Shown: positions 38,203 to 46,838 of the stretch, piece after piece | How positions within the stretch are numbered: position 1 is the first letter of the stretch | Layout: each line of letters begins with the position of its first letter | Source of the DNA: Solibacillus sp. FSL H8-0523 | GTDB taxonomy: Bacteria; Bacillota; Bacilli; Bacillales_A; Planococcaceae | Assembly (NCBI RefSeq): GCF_038051985.1 | Contig: NZ_CP150291.1 | Location: 744,001 to 808,000, forward strand | DNA length: 64,000 bases | Direction of reading: 5' to 3' | The notes under the pieces: model-generated | Database searches by the model: none | What the model was told of the DNA's origin: nothing | What the model saw: the letters and a program-made list of their open reading frames with translations, nothing else | Program-made: the position numbers and the translations under genes

Positions 38203-39246
38203 ATGAAGGCCTTATTTCAAATCTTGATTATCGCTACATGTATTGGGATTGTTGTATATTATACAAATGTGGAGCCTTCGAAAACAGAATTATTAGAAGG
38301 GCCAACAGCGATTACCAAACCAGTATTAGAAACAGCATCCGTACAAAATGATATCGGTGGCTTGCCTAGGCCTGATACAGGTATTTCCATTTTTATTGGT
38401 GATAAAGAGAAAGAGATTTTGGATAATTACGGTAAGCCTTTGCGTGTGGATCCATCTGAGTTTGGCTATGAATGGTGGGTGTATGAAAAGAATGCAGCAC
38501 TATTAATGGTTGGAGTTATGAACGGGGAAGTTGTACAAATTTATACAAATGACGTGAATGTTAATACAGCGCCTTATCTGATTGGCGAGTCGATTGATGA
38601 TATTTACCGGCATACCATTTTGGAGCAAGAAGTAACCGTTGAAATTGGGGATAATCTCTATATCGTTGCAATGAGTGAGCAGGATATGAAAAATCGTTTG
38701 TTAGTAAAATATGAGGATCTATACATACAGCTTTATATCGATCGTGATCACAATACGTTATATGCGATACGCTTTATTGATGGTGCAACGTTAGTATTAC
38801 ATAAAACCTATGAAATGCAGTTTGTTGGGGAGCTTGTTGAAGCAAGTACACCATCAAGCTATGCACAAGTTGCTATTAATGCAGCAGTTGGTCGCCAATT
38901 AACGGAATTAACAAATGCTTTTCGTGTAAAGCAGCAATTACCAAAACTAGATGAATCCACTCTATTAGCAGAGCTAGCGCGTGAACACAGTGAGCAAATG
39001 GTTTTAGCGTCAATGGAATCACAAACAATCGAATCAGATTTTGATTTGAGTGCTCGGCTACAGGAACGAACTATAAGCTATGAGCATTTAGGTGAAAATG
39101 TAGCGGCCAATTATAAGGATTCCATTGAAGTTTTACATGGCTGGATAAATTCTAAAGAACACCGAGCGCTTTTATTAAGCGAAGATTATACACAAATCGG
39201 GTCCGGTACCTATGTGAATTACCATACGCAATTTTATATGCACTAA
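38203..39246 (+). CDS. ylbC: CAP-domain protein with N-terminal CAP-associated domain (YlbC)
   Basis: 347 residues: N-terminal hydrophobic anchor (about 5-20), a CAP-associated domain (about 60-200; IFIGDKEKEILDNYGKPLRVDPSEFGYEWWVY) and a C-terminal CAP/SCP domain (about 230-345; LTELTNAFRVKQQLPKL, LAREHSEQM, HLGENVAAN, HGWINSKEHRALLL). Secreted or surface protein; other spore formers use CAP proteins in coat or sporulation, but no role is proven here. ATG 38203 follows GGAGG. Confidence 0.9.
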   Translation: MKALFQILIIATCIGIVVYYTNVEPSKTELLEGPTAITKPVLETASVQNDIGGLPRPDTGISIFIGDKEKEILDNYGKPLRVDPSEFGYEWWVYEKNAALLMVGVMNGEVVQIYTNDVNVNTAPYLIGESIDDIYRHTILEQEVTVEIGDNLYIVAMSEQDMKNRLLVKYEDLYIQLYIDRDHNTLYAIRFIDGATLVLHKTYEMQFVGELVEASTPSSYAQVAINAAVGRQLTELTNAFRVKQQLPKLDESTLLAELAREHSEQMVLASMESQTIESDFDLSARLQERTISYEHLGENVAANYKDSIEVLHGWINSKEHRALLLSEDYTQIGSGTYVNYHTQFYMH

Positions 39247-39251
39247 CTAGT

Positions 39252-39284
39252 AAAAAAACGTTACGTCTTAGTAGCGTTTTTTTA
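39252..39284 (+). terminator. Terminator between ylbC and the murE homologue
   Basis: Stem AAAAAAACGTTAC / GTAGCGTTTTTTT with one G-U pair and a 6-base loop. It separates ylbC from the next gene, whose start lies only 34 bases later. Confidence 0.88.
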
Positions 39285-39291
39285 TTTGGTT

Positions 39292-39299
39292 CATACAGT
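39292..39299 (+). promoter_or_regulatory. SigE-like -10 element ahead of the murE homologue
   Basis: CATACAGT equals the sigma-E -10 consensus (CATACAnT) and also fits the sigma-K pattern CATAnnnTA. No convincing -35 is found 13-16 bases upstream (GTAGCGT at 14), and the start site would fall in the ribosome binding site. Suggestive only. Confidence 0.3.
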
Positions 39300-39318
39300 A
39301 AGGTAAGGAGTGTGAGCG

Positions 39319-40788
39319 GTGCAATTAGCAGAGCTATTAAATGATTGGCCTTGTACGGTAAAGGGCTCTGTGCGGTGTGAAGTGAACAGCATAGAAGATT
39401 ACGCTAGTCATGTAACGGCTGGTACGCTTTTTGTTGCAAGGAAGGGCCAGGTTTCGAATGGACTTCATTATATTGCGCAAGCGATTTCCAATGGTGCAGT
39501 CGCCATTGTCGTTGATGACGAGCATTATTTTAATATGACCAAGTTAGCCGTGCCACTTATTTGGGTGCCGAATGTATTAAGTTTTTTAGCCTATAGCTGT
39601 GCAAAAATAAATCGTTTCCCTGCAGAAGCGTTAACGGTTATTGCGGTGACTGGAACGAATGGGAAAACGACAGTTACACATTTTATCGGGCAATTATTGC
39701 AAAGGCAAAAGCAACAAGTGATGGTGATTGGTACGAATGGCGTTTATATTAACGGAGAACGCTGTGAAGAGCATAAGGTATCGTTAACAACGCTACAGCC
39801 AAAACAAATGCAAGCGTTATTTCAAGAAGCGGTGAGCAAAGAAATTGGCTACGTCGTACTAGAAGCTTCATCGATTGGCTTACAAAAGCACCGCTTAGAT
39901 TATTGCGATATTGACGTGGGTGTATTTTTAAATGTAACGGAAGATCATTTAGATGAACATGGTAGCTTTGAAAATTATAAATTAGCCAAACAAATCTTAG
40001 TGACATTGGCCAAACAAGTAATCGTCAACGGGGACGATGCGATTTGTCGGTCAATTGGCTTTACGAAAAAAGGCAAGAGAAACTTTTTTGGGAAAGGGCA
40101 GCATGTCGATTATTTTTACCAAGCAATCTACGAAGGGAATGCGAACACGACATGTCTTGTACAACATAAGGATGAAAAGTATGTTGTACACATTCCGTTT
40201 GTCGGGGATTATCAATGTGCCAATGTATTAGCAGCAATCAGTACATTAGCACAATTAGGTTTTTCACTTGAACAATTATGTCGTTATAGCGAAACACTTA
40301 ACCTGCCTGAAGGACGATTTGAGCGAATTGAGAACGCGAGAGGCATTGATATTATTATTGATTATGCCCATACACCCGATGCAATGAAACAAATACTGCA
40401 GGCAGTCAAAAAACAAACGCGGCAAAAGGTAATTGTTGTTTTTAGTTGTGGTGGTAACAGGGACCGGGAGAAGCGCCCGAAAATGGGGATGATTGCATCA
40501 ATTTATGCCAATAGCATTGTGTTAACAACTGACAATGCGCGAAATGAAAGTCCGCAAGCTATAAATGCACAAATTCAGCAGGGCTTTTCGTCTACGCAAA
40601 TTTTTAAGGAAGTACTGGACAGGAAGCAAGCTATTTTTACAGCATTAAATGAAGCGGATGAAGGCGATAGTGTAGTTATTTTAGGGAAGGGGCATGAAAA
40701 GACACAACAAATTGGTGATGTACAAAGCAACTTTTCAGATAAGGAATGCGTACTTGAATTTTTAAAAGTAAACAACACGAGTAGATAA
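39319..40788 (+). CDS. murE: MurE-type UDP-MurNAc-tripeptide synthetase, outside the dcw cluster
   Basis: ATP-dependent ligase adding the third residue to UDP-MurNAc-L-Ala-D-Glu. 489 residues. UDP-binding N-domain (1-100), ATP loop TGTNGKTT (111-118), HRLDYCDIDVGVFLNVTEDHLD with YKLAK (carbamylated-lysine region), and the C-domain. Residues that select the amino acid: DNAR (405-408; DAP enzymes have DNPR, Lys enzymes typically lack this Arg) and GKGHE (456-460, with the Glu used by DAP enzymes). This favours meso-diaminopimelate. GTG start with AAGGAG 8 bases upstream. Single gene behind a terminator. Symbol by family; it may be a second, special-purpose copy. Confidence 0.85.
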   Translation: MQLAELLNDWPCTVKGSVRCEVNSIEDYASHVTAGTLFVARKGQVSNGLHYIAQAISNGAVAIVVDDEHYFNMTKLAVPLIWVPNVLSFLAYSCAKINRFPAEALTVIAVTGTNGKTTVTHFIGQLLQRQKQQVMVIGTNGVYINGERCEEHKVSLTTLQPKQMQALFQEAVSKEIGYVVLEASSIGLQKHRLDYCDIDVGVFLNVTEDHLDEHGSFENYKLAKQILVTLAKQVIVNGDDAICRSIGFTKKGKRNFFGKGQHVDYFYQAIYEGNANTTCLVQHKDEKYVVHIPFVGDYQCANVLAAISTLAQLGFSLEQLCRYSETLNLPEGRFERIENARGIDIIIDYAHTPDAMKQILQAVKKQTRQKVIVVFSCGGNRDREKRPKMGMIASIYANSIVLTTDNARNESPQAINAQIQQGFSSTQIFKEVLDRKQAIFTALNEADEGDSVVILGKGHEKTQQIGDVQSNFSDKECVLEFLKVNNTSR

Positions 40789-40795
40789 ACGATAA

Positions 40796-40823
40796 TTGAT
40801 TTTCGAAGTGTTTCTGTTATGAT
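40796..40823 (+). promoter_or_regulatory. SigA promoter of ylbF
   Basis: TTGATT (40796-40801), 16-base spacer, TATGAT (40818-40823), 24 bases before the ylbF start. Confidence 0.55.
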
Positions 40824-40847
40824 TAAAGAAGATTGGAGGAATTAACA

Positions 40848-41294
40848 ATGCTCATGACTTCAGATTGGATAATGATTTTAGATGAGGTCGATGAATTAAG
40901 CGCCATGATTCTTTCTTCTACACAAGCACAAACCTATCGTAGTGCGCATAAGGCAGTGTATGAGGATGAAGCATTGAGTGCTCAAATTAAGGCCTTTCAA
41001 CGATTAAAAGATCACTATGAGGATGTCCAACGTTTTGGAAAATATCATCCTGATTACCATACAATTATGAAACAAATTCGAACAGAAAAACGTGCACTTG
41101 ACCTAAATGAACAGGTGGCTATGCTGAAGATAGCGGAAAATGAATATCAAGATTTACTTGATGAGATTAGCTTCATTATTGGCCGCTCTGTTTCAGAGGC
41201 CGTAAAAATTCCAGCAAGCAACCCATTTTTCGCGAGTACTTCGTCTTGCGGTACGAGCTGTGGTACAGGTGGCGGCTGTTCTTGTTCGGCATAA
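40848..41294 (+). CDS. ylbF: YlbF, RNase Y regulatory (Y-complex) subunit
   Basis: 148-residue helical protein of the YlbF/YmcA family. In B. subtilis YlbF, YmcA and YaaT form a complex carrying iron-sulfur clusters that directs RNase Y and affects sporulation, competence and biofilms. The cysteine-rich end (SSCGTSCGTGGGCSCSA) fits cluster binding. ATG 40848 lies 8 bases behind GGAGG; the TTG at 40833 is inside that site. Terminator at 41314. Confidence 0.93.
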   Translation: MLMTSDWIMILDEVDELSAMILSSTQAQTYRSAHKAVYEDEALSAQIKAFQRLKDHYEDVQRFGKYHPDYHTIMKQIRTEKRALDLNEQVAMLKIAENEYQDLLDEISFIIGRSVSEAVKIPASNPFFASTSSCGTSCGTGGGCSCSA

Positions 41295-41313
41295 TTTGTT
41301 CCTGTTTCATTAC

Positions 41314-41351
41314 AAAAAGTGTCCCTAAAAATTATTTAGGGCACTTTTTTG
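41314..41351 (+). terminator. Terminator of ylbF
   Basis: Stem AAAGTGTCCCTAAA / TTTAGGGCACTTT plus T6. Confidence 0.92.
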
Positions 41352-41364
41352 TTTGTTCAACAAG

Positions 41365-41398
41365 AAAAGGCTGCTCCAAATGAATTGTGCAGCCTTTA
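41365..41398 (-). terminator. Terminator of the GDPD-like gene
   Basis: Stem AAAGGCTGC / GCAGCCTTT with a 14-base loop, just after the minus-strand stop. Confidence 0.8.
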
Positions 41399-41407
41399 GC
41401 TTATTTC

Positions 41408-42310
41408 TTAGTTTGTTTCTTCGATTAGCGCGGCAATATCAGGGCGGTTTGTGATGATGCCCATTGCCCCTTGTCGTAATAGACGATTCATTGCCATAAG
41501 ATCGTCAATATTGCTATAAATTGTTGGAATGTTTAAGTCTTCTAAAAACTTCACAAAGCGCGGTGAATCGTAGTTGAATACACCTGATTTTAACGGTAAG
41601 ACAAATAAATCTACCTTAGGGTGATACAGATGTCCAAATTGACTTGTGAACGCCGTCATCGCCTTTTTGATATCGCCTTCACCAGCGCCTAAAGCGATGC
41701 GGTTTTGTGCATATAAATTAAAGCGATCAATTTGTTCGCTATATGGACTTGTTACGAGAATTTGATATTGAATATCTAATTCTTCGATTAAGCGCCATAG
41801 TTTTGAAGGCATTAAACTCCCTTCATACGTGTCAGGGCTATCTTGAATCGAGACGATAAATAGCTTGTCTGGATAAGCCTCAAACAGTTCTCGTAATGTG
41901 ACAACCGATACCGTTTCCTCTTCATAAGGGCGTGTTCCGTCGATTGTTTCGAAATAATAACCAATATTTAATTGTTGTAGTTCTTCTAATGTTAAATCTT
42001 TAACTGCGCCAGCACCGTTTGTGATGTGGTCAACCGTTGCGTCGTGGAAGGCGATAATTTCTTCGTCCTTTGTTAGGCGTACACTAACTGCAAATCCGTC
42101 GACGTTGTGCTTGCTTGCTTGTTCAAATGCAAGTCGTGAGTGTGCAGGAGCTAATGCAGCGCCCCCGTGCTGTGCGATAATAATTGGACGTTCAAATTGC
42201 AATGCTTCTTTAGATTCGCGTTTTTGTGGCTTCGAAATAGCTTTGGACCCTGCCCATGCCGCAGCACTCGCTGCAGCGATTGCTAAAGCAACTTTTGTTT
42301 TCTTACCCAT
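41408..42310 (-). CDS. Glycerophosphodiester phosphodiesterase-like protein with altered active site
   Basis: 300 residues: N-terminal hydrophobic stretch (about 6-22), then a GDPD-type barrel. The usual motif HRG...PENT reads HGG...PAHS here (H48-G49-G50, P55-A56-H57-S58), so the arginine, the metal-binding glutamate and the asparagine are changed. AFHDATVDHITNGAG retains the HD pair. The usual EIK strand reads SIQD, losing a second metal glutamate. It may be a binding protein, a hydrolase with other chemistry, or anchored at the membrane surface. GAGGAGG precedes the ATG. Confidence 0.82.
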   Translation of the reverse strand: MGKKTKVALAIAAASAAAWAGSKAISKPQKRESKEALQFERPIIIAQHGGAALAPAHSRLAFEQASKHNVDGFAVSVRLTKDEEIIAFHDATVDHITNGAGAVKDLTLEELQQLNIGYYFETIDGTRPYEEETVSVVTLRELFEAYPDKLFIVSIQDSPDTYEGSLMPSKLWRLIEELDIQYQILVTSPYSEQIDRFNLYAQNRIALGAGEGDIKKAMTAFTSQFGHLYHPKVDLFVLPLKSGVFNYDSPRFVKFLEDLNIPTIYSNIDDLMAMNRLLRQGAMGIITNRPDIAALIEETN

Positions 42311-42585
42311 TAAATTCGTCCTCCTCTAACCGTACATTCCTATTATTTAAAGTTTTAAAAATAGAGTGGTAAACGTGCATGAACGCATGGAGTATGAATC
42401 GGCACTCTACTAGCTCTTATTATAACGGATAACGGGGCATACTGTCTAAACTCTGTTGCTATCAATTTGCACATTTGGTATTCTTTTAATGGATAATGAA
42501 GTAAAAATTTTGCTTAAATGCACAGGGAAACCGGGTCGTTTTTTTTATAAATGTGGAAATGTCCATAAGAAAAGAGGGATTTTAT

Positions 42586-42858
42586 ATGAATGAAAGACAA
42601 GGCTTAATTGTTTACGTCCATCAATTGAAGCATGCGAAATCATTAAGAAAGTACGGGCATGTGAATTTTATTTCGCGTAAATTGAAATATGTCGTGATCT
42701 ATTGTAATCAAGAGGACTTGGAAGCGCTGAAAACAAAAATACAACGCCTTCCATTTGTGAAAGACGTTGTAGAGTCATACCGACCATTTGTTAAAACGGA
42801 GTTCGAAAATGCAAAGCCGGATAAGGCAAAGGAATACGATTATAAAGTAGGCCTATAG
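42586..42858 (+). CDS. ylbG: UPF0298 family protein YlbG
   Basis: 90-residue conserved small protein (MNERQGLIVYVHQLKHAKSL...) with the family stretch KYVVIYCNQEDLE and RLPFVKDVVES. Function unknown. ATG 42586 has AGAGGG upstream; the longer frame from 42553 lacks one. Usual neighbour of ylbF, here split from it by the GDPD-like gene. Confidence 0.9.
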   Translation: MNERQGLIVYVHQLKHAKSLRKYGHVNFISRKLKYVVIYCNQEDLEALKTKIQRLPFVKDVVESYRPFVKTEFENAKPDKAKEYDYKVGL

Positions 42859-42869
42859 CTTTTTGGGTA

Positions 42870-43259
42870 TTAGTGCATAGGTGGAATATAATGATTTAAT
42901 CGTAAAATACCAATTAAGTATTGATAATATTGATTTGTTTCCGAAAAAATAGATGAGTGCTTCACTTCGAAAATATTTTCAAGTTGTCCAGCGTCTTTAA
43001 CGGTTTGCTTGAAAATGTCGATGCGCTTCGAAGGTTTTTCGGCACTATATGGGATACCTTCACGGCAAATATAAATAGGCATGAATTTACTTTCACCAGC
43101 TGGTTTAAATGCTACAGCAAGAGAAGCAACTAGTTGGCCGTTATGATTAGCAGTGAAGATGAACGCGTTATGGAAACGGTTTTCGTTTGATTTAACAAGC
43201 TCACAAAGCTCATAAATGTCACCATAGCCTTGACCAAGTTCGATAAATTGTTGAATCAT
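42870..43259 (-). CDS. Conserved small protein of unknown function
   Basis: 129 residues: MIQQFIELGQGYGDIYELCELVK, then HNAFIFTANHNGQLVASLAVAFKP and a C-terminal YYQYLIGILRLNHYIPPMH. I recognise it only loosely as a Bacillales protein of a DUF family, sometimes mislabelled as a kinase; no catalytic motif is seen. ATG 43259 follows AAAGGATG; the frame continues to 43364 without support. Divergent from the next gene. Confidence 0.72.
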   Translation of the reverse strand: MIQQFIELGQGYGDIYELCELVKSNENRFHNAFIFTANHNGQLVASLAVAFKPAGESKFMPIYICREGIPYSAEKPSKRIDIFKQTVKDAGQLENIFEVKHSSIFSETNQYYQYLIGILRLNHYIPPMH

Positions 43260-43311
43260 TATGACACATCCTTTCTTTACAATAGTATCATGATGCAGGA
43301 GGGAAGAGCAC

Positions 43312-44733
43312 ATGAAAATTGCAGTAAGTATTTTTTCGTTTTTAGCAATTTTAATTGGAACCATGCTTTTTATGCAGTTCCAAGTATATTCGGATGAAGT
43401 GGGCTCGATTGAAAAAGGCTACAATTACTCACAGGAAATCGAAATTGTGTATCATGGCGATAGTTTAGATATTCGTCAGCACTTTAAAAATTTACCGACA
43501 GAGGAAATTAGCATTCAGTGGCCAAAAAATTCAGTGAATCCGAATTGTTTTATTGAAAATGAGCATAGCTGTGCGCGCTTAAGTGAAGACTCTTTGAAGT
43601 TTAAAGAAGGCGAAACACGTGCGCAATCGATTTCGTATGTCATTCCGTTAGAAAAAGGCTTACAATCCGGTAAGCTGATGAAAGATGTGTTTGCGACATT
43701 AAAAAATGGCGATGTCCAATTTTCAACGGTACATATTTCCGCGCAGCCGGATGTTTTGGGTGAGTGGGTAACAGGCTTACCGTTAATTGGCGAACAAAAG
43801 TTAACATTGGTAAATTACACAATGTTTAGCGGTCGCGGTGCGGTAAAAGATTTGTTCTGGCAAGATGGTCTCTTAGATTTACAACAACAGACAGATGTGT
43901 TGTCGATTTATTCAAAAACAGCATTAAAGCCAGCGTTTTATGAAAAACTTAAAAATGTAAATTTTTTAAGTGATGATTATTTCGCAATCATTAATGGGAC
44001 GAATATTGATGGATTAGATGGTTATCGCATGCTATTCTTACCAAACATTACAGTATCGAAATTACAACAAACGGTTATTATTTCACAGCTTGACTCGATG
44101 TATAATTTCGGAGATAGCCCGCATTGGGTAAAAGAATTAGTGGCCTCGTATTTAACGGGCACGGTGTTTGGTAGCGATAAAACAAAAGAAGTGGCAGCGG
44201 GGATTACAAATCAATTAACGGATGCCCAATTAGCAGATTGGGTAGTACGACTTCAGGAATTAGAAGGGGAAGCGATGAACCCGAAAGTACTAGATGAACA
44301 GCTATCAGACATTCTTGGTGCATCGACAATGTATGTGTCAATGAATGCAACGACTGAAGGTTCGTATCCGTTCTTATTCAATGACCCACGTGATATTTTT
44401 GTAAACTTGCATAAACAAGAAACGATTCAAGTGGTCTTAAAAGACGGTGAAGTATTATATTCTGCGGATTCTTTATTAAATGCGTTAGGATATGATGTGA
44501 AGACGGGCGAAAACGGGTATTATGTAACAAGTGAAACACGTGCGTTCCGATTCCCGCATGAGCCAGGCTTCTATGTATTTAACCAACGTCGTTATAATAC
44601 GGTATCGATGCCGATTAAAACGGTTGCGGGTCAGTACTTTATCGAAGAGGCGTGGCTACAACGTCTATTTTTAGTCGAGCTAACGAAATCGGGTAAACGC
44701 ATTACGATTACAGCACCTCAAGAGCAACAATAG
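43312..44733 (+). CDS. Membrane-anchored extracytoplasmic protein of unknown function
   Basis: 473 residues. N-terminal hydrophobic helix (about 3-22), then a long outside domain. The middle part has IEIVYHGDSLDIRQHFKNLP and HWVKELVASYLTGTVFGS, and the C-terminal third (about 370-470: QETIQVVLKDGEVLYSADSL, LLNALGYDVKTGENGYYV) resembles the stalk/copper-amine-oxidase-N type repeat used by cell-wall proteins. No enzyme motif seen. GGAGGG precedes the ATG. It lies 22 bases ahead of rsmD, so probably cotranscribed. Confidence 0.7.
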   Translation: MKIAVSIFSFLAILIGTMLFMQFQVYSDEVGSIEKGYNYSQEIEIVYHGDSLDIRQHFKNLPTEEISIQWPKNSVNPNCFIENEHSCARLSEDSLKFKEGETRAQSISYVIPLEKGLQSGKLMKDVFATLKNGDVQFSTVHISAQPDVLGEWVTGLPLIGEQKLTLVNYTMFSGRGAVKDLFWQDGLLDLQQQTDVLSIYSKTALKPAFYEKLKNVNFLSDDYFAIINGTNIDGLDGYRMLFLPNITVSKLQQTVIISQLDSMYNFGDSPHWVKELVASYLTGTVFGSDKTKEVAAGITNQLTDAQLADWVVRLQELEGEAMNPKVLDEQLSDILGASTMYVSMNATTEGSYPFLFNDPRDIFVNLHKQETIQVVLKDGEVLYSADSLLNALGYDVKTGENGYYVTSETRAFRFPHEPGFYVFNQRRYNTVSMPIKTVAGQYFIEEAWLQRLFLVELTKSGKRITITAPQEQQ

Positions 44734-44755
44734 ACGAAGAAAGATTGGTGAAAAC

Positions 44756-45811
<1,056 letters not shown>

Positions 45812-45813
<2 letters not shown>

Positions 45814-45863
45814 GCTTTTGCGTAAGAAGGGGTTGTTTCCTTTTTGCGCAAAAGCTTTTTTAC
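45812..45863. terminator. Terminator between coaD and ylbJ
   Basis: Stem AAGCTTTTGCG / CGCAAAAGCTT with a long loop and T6; between convergent genes. Confidence 0.85.
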
Positions 45864-46684
45864 ATAAAAAAGAGTAGATATAACAGTGGAATGCAGAGGC
45901 TATAAAGGGCGCGTAATGCAATATAAGGACGAATCGAGAGCCCGGCTGTTCGTGCAATGACAATTACCTGCAAGTGAATGCTGAGGCCCTGTGTCGTTAA
46001 AAGGACAACACAACAAAAAAGCAATAAATCTCCAGACAGATGCTGCTGAACTGTTGCAAGTCCATTCGTCATTTCAAGTAAGCTCGCTGTGAATAATTTG
46101 AATGCGAGAGGGACATTCGTGAATTGTTCAAGGCTGTAAATGACGACATGATAAATCGTTGTAAAAAAAATAAGTGTAATGGCAACAGTTAGGATAGTAG
46201 GGGCGCTATCGCGAATACTATTTGTGAAAGGTGTCGCTTCTTTTTTTAACGGAATGAGCTGAGAAGAATCGCTACGGATGACAGGGTAAACGATAGTTAA
46301 TAAGCAAAGGGAAAAACTATGTATTAACAGTAAGTAGTACCAACTAAATGTAGTGGACTGCAGTAAATCTTGTCCGACAAATCCAAATAAAAACAAAGGG
46401 CTAGGACTATGGCAAATGCCGAGCAAATAAGCTGCCTGATGCTTTGTGATTGCCTGTTGTTTCGTCAGTTGTACAATTGTTGCAGCACCCGTAGGAAAGC
46501 CACCAATCGCGCTAATAAAGTACGTTTGTAAAAACGTGAAATAGGAAACAGTAGAAGAAGTTGCGCTTATACGAATGAGCCAGCTCGTCAAAATTAAATA
46601 CGGTAGCAAATAAGGGAATAGGGCTTCCATGAAAAGTGTATAGCCCAAATCTGCACCTGCATGTGTGACTTCTGGAAATAGCAA
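45860..46684 (-). CDS. ylbJ: YlbJ-like sporulation membrane protein (compact form, unusual start)
   Basis: Polytopic membrane protein related to the nucleoside-transporter (GATE) group; YlbJ is a sigma-E gene needed for heat-resistant spores in B. subtilis. 274 residues from the TTG at 46684, against about 408 in B. subtilis. Kept: FPYLLPYLILTSWL, GGFPTGAATIVQL, CHSPSPLFLFGFVG and the C-terminal end. The homologous hydrophobic N-terminus extends upstream (TILLCLLLISLL) to a TGA at 46733-46735 with no ATG, GTG or TTG before 46684; an ATT at 46729 would fit the AAAGGATG ribosome site. ylbK, usually next, is absent. Confidence 0.75.
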   Translation of the reverse strand: MLFPEVTHAGADLGYTLFMEALFPYLLPYLILTSWLIRISATSSTVSYFTFLQTYFISAIGGFPTGAATIVQLTKQQAITKHQAAYLLGICHSPSPLFLFGFVGQDLLQSTTFSWYYLLLIHSFSLCLLTIVYPVIRSDSSQLIPLKKEATPFTNSIRDSAPTILTVAITLIFFTTIYHVVIYSLEQFTNVPLAFKLFTASLLEMTNGLATVQQHLSGDLLLFCCVVLLTTQGLSIHLQVIVIARTAGLSIRPYIALRALYSLCIPLLYLLFFM

Positions 46685-46749
46685 AAGTAAGCTAATGAGT
46701 AGTAAGCATAAAAGGATTGTCCAAATAATTATTCATCCTTTACAAAATT

Positions 46750-46778
46750 TTGTCATTCTTTCGTTCAGATGCTACACT
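46750..46778 (+). promoter_or_regulatory. SigA promoter of ylbL
   Basis: TTGTCA (46750-46755), 17-base spacer, TACACT (46773-46778). Confidence 0.5.
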
Positions 46779-46779
46779 A

Positions 46780-46787
46780 ATTGTATG
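46780..46787 (-). promoter_or_regulatory. SigE-type -10 upstream of ylbJ
   Basis: Minus strand CATACAAT, an exact match to the sigma-E -10 consensus, about 50 bases before the ylbJ ribosome site. The -35 region at 14 bases (GACTAAA) is poor. B. subtilis ylbJ is sigma-E dependent. Confidence 0.4.
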
Positions 46788-46838
46788 CAATTAGATGTTT
46801 ATTTAGTCTTTCACTGATTTTGGAGGCGTTTATATAGA

